45,238 bases of DNA, from contig NZ_JAUNTW010000005.1 in assembly GCF_030538495.1 (NCBI RefSeq), positions 208,544-253,781 on the forward strand, given 5' to 3'. The DNA is from Paracoccus sp. (in: a-proteobacteria). GTDB taxonomy: Bacteria > Pseudomonadota > Alphaproteobacteria > Rhodobacterales > Rhodobacteraceae. The notes beneath the pieces are model-generated. The model saw nothing but the letters and a program-made list of their open reading frames with translations. It was not told the origin of the DNA and ran no database searches. The translations under genes and the position numbers were made by a program. Shown piece after piece: positions 45,021-45,238 of the stretch. Each line of letters begins with the position of its first letter. Position 1 is the stretch's first letter.

Positions 45021-45152
45021 TCGCCCCCCACTCTTTCATCTTGGCCCAAATATCCCGGGGGGTGAGACGGGTCAGGAAAAGGTTCGGTGGACCTTTTTCC
45101 CGTCGAACGCCCGCCCCCGTGGGGCGGGCTGGGGGCTGGCCCCCGGCGCTCT
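45021..45152. repeat. Dispersed intergenic repeat, copy C
   Basis: This copy has the same ordered blocks as copy B (TCATCTTGGCCCAAATATCC, CAGGAAAAGGTTCGGTGGAC, TTTTTCCCGTC, CCCCGTGGGGCGGGCTGG). It also ends with CTGGCCCCCGGCGCTC, as does copy A, linking all three. Confidence 0.85.
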
Positions 45153-45184
45153 CGCCCCCTCACCTCGGCCCCCATACACAACGA

Positions 45185-45210
45185 AAAACCCGCCCAGATG
45201 GGCGGGTTTT
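45185..45210. terminator. Strong bidirectional terminator
   Basis: AAAACCCGCCC and GGGCGGGTTTT form an 11-bp stem around an AGAT loop. The A-run and T-run make it active in either direction. It lies four bases beyond the stop of the reverse-strand gene entering from the right. Confidence 0.88.
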
Positions 45211-45213
45211 CCG

Positions 45214-45238
45214 TTAAGCGATCTTATTCAGATCACTC
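45214..45238 (-). CDS. Last codons of a gene entering from the right
   Basis: The reverse complement reads SDLNKIA followed by TAA at 45214-45216, immediately upstream of a strong terminator. This is what the 3' end of a reverse-strand gene would look like. Seven codons are too few to identify the protein. Confidence 0.4.

Noticed and set aside
1..45238. CRISPR array, prophage, integron or insertion sequence
   Set aside because: No regularly spaced repeats, integrase, transposase or phage structural genes were found. The only repeats are the intergenic element described above.

Overview
The window looks like chromosomal DNA from a high-GC alphaproteobacterium of the order Rhodobacterales, probably the Roseobacter/Paracoccus side. 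The basis is the GC-rich codon use, the gpmI-envC-ctpA-rppH gene order, short-form ArgC, RTX proteins ending in serralysin-type C-termini, a probable methylsuccinyl-CoA dehydrogenase, and a dispersed intergenic repeat of a kind I associate with this family. The species cannot be named from the sequence. I see no rRNA, tRNA, CRISPR array or intact insertion sequence.

Layout, left to right. 1-6440: the start of a predicted secreted protein (cut by the left edge), cobA-type SUMT, DNA photolyase, an orphan LacI regulator with a possible self-operator, argC, and a frameshifted RTX protein. 6503-12894: mutS overlapping aroC, a convergent phosphohexomutase, then a coupled arfB-Nudix pair after a 390-bp divergent spacer. 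12941-18147: a Pit phosphate transporter, the pncA-pncB NAD-salvage pair, trhO (tRNA U34 hydroxylation), and a reverse-strand lipoprotein-tusA-57-aa membrane peptide operon. The last of these is easily missed because it overlaps both neighbours. 18225-25872: probable mcd, divergent from dapE-GNAT-rnr, then a sugar-transfer-type ATP-grasp pseudogene and a TSUP permease. 26264-31415: a nitronate monooxygenase, serB with a solitary Anbu proteasome-like peptidase, an MltB-type transglycosylase with a strong terminator, a low-GC secreted orphan, and a PACE efflux protein. 31450-36006: gpmI, envC, ctpA and rppH on the reverse strand.

36144-43290 is the most distinctive part. It is a reverse-strand operon with UgpB/A/E/C-like ABC importer genes, followed by a 2H-type phosphoesterase (DUF1868-like) and an inositol-monophosphatase-type phosphatase, controlled from the other side by a divergent ROK repressor. 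The gene content suggests import of a phosphodiester (glycerophosphodiester or a cyclic phosphate) followed by two-step intracellular dephosphorylation. The importer is broken: the binding protein has two frameshifts, the first permease one and the ATPase one, while the second permease, both enzymes and the repressor are open. Two intercistronic hairpins divide the transcript.

Other damage lies at 5222-6440 (one frameshift), 23964-25051 (frameshift plus in-frame stop) and 44469-44900 (amidase tail only). Housekeeping genes, including mutS, are intact. The lesions therefore look concentrated in accessory genes, as expected from real gene decay, but indel errors in the assembly cannot be excluded from one sequence. 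The right end holds a tandem intergenic repeat, a strong terminator and the last codons of a gene entering from the right.
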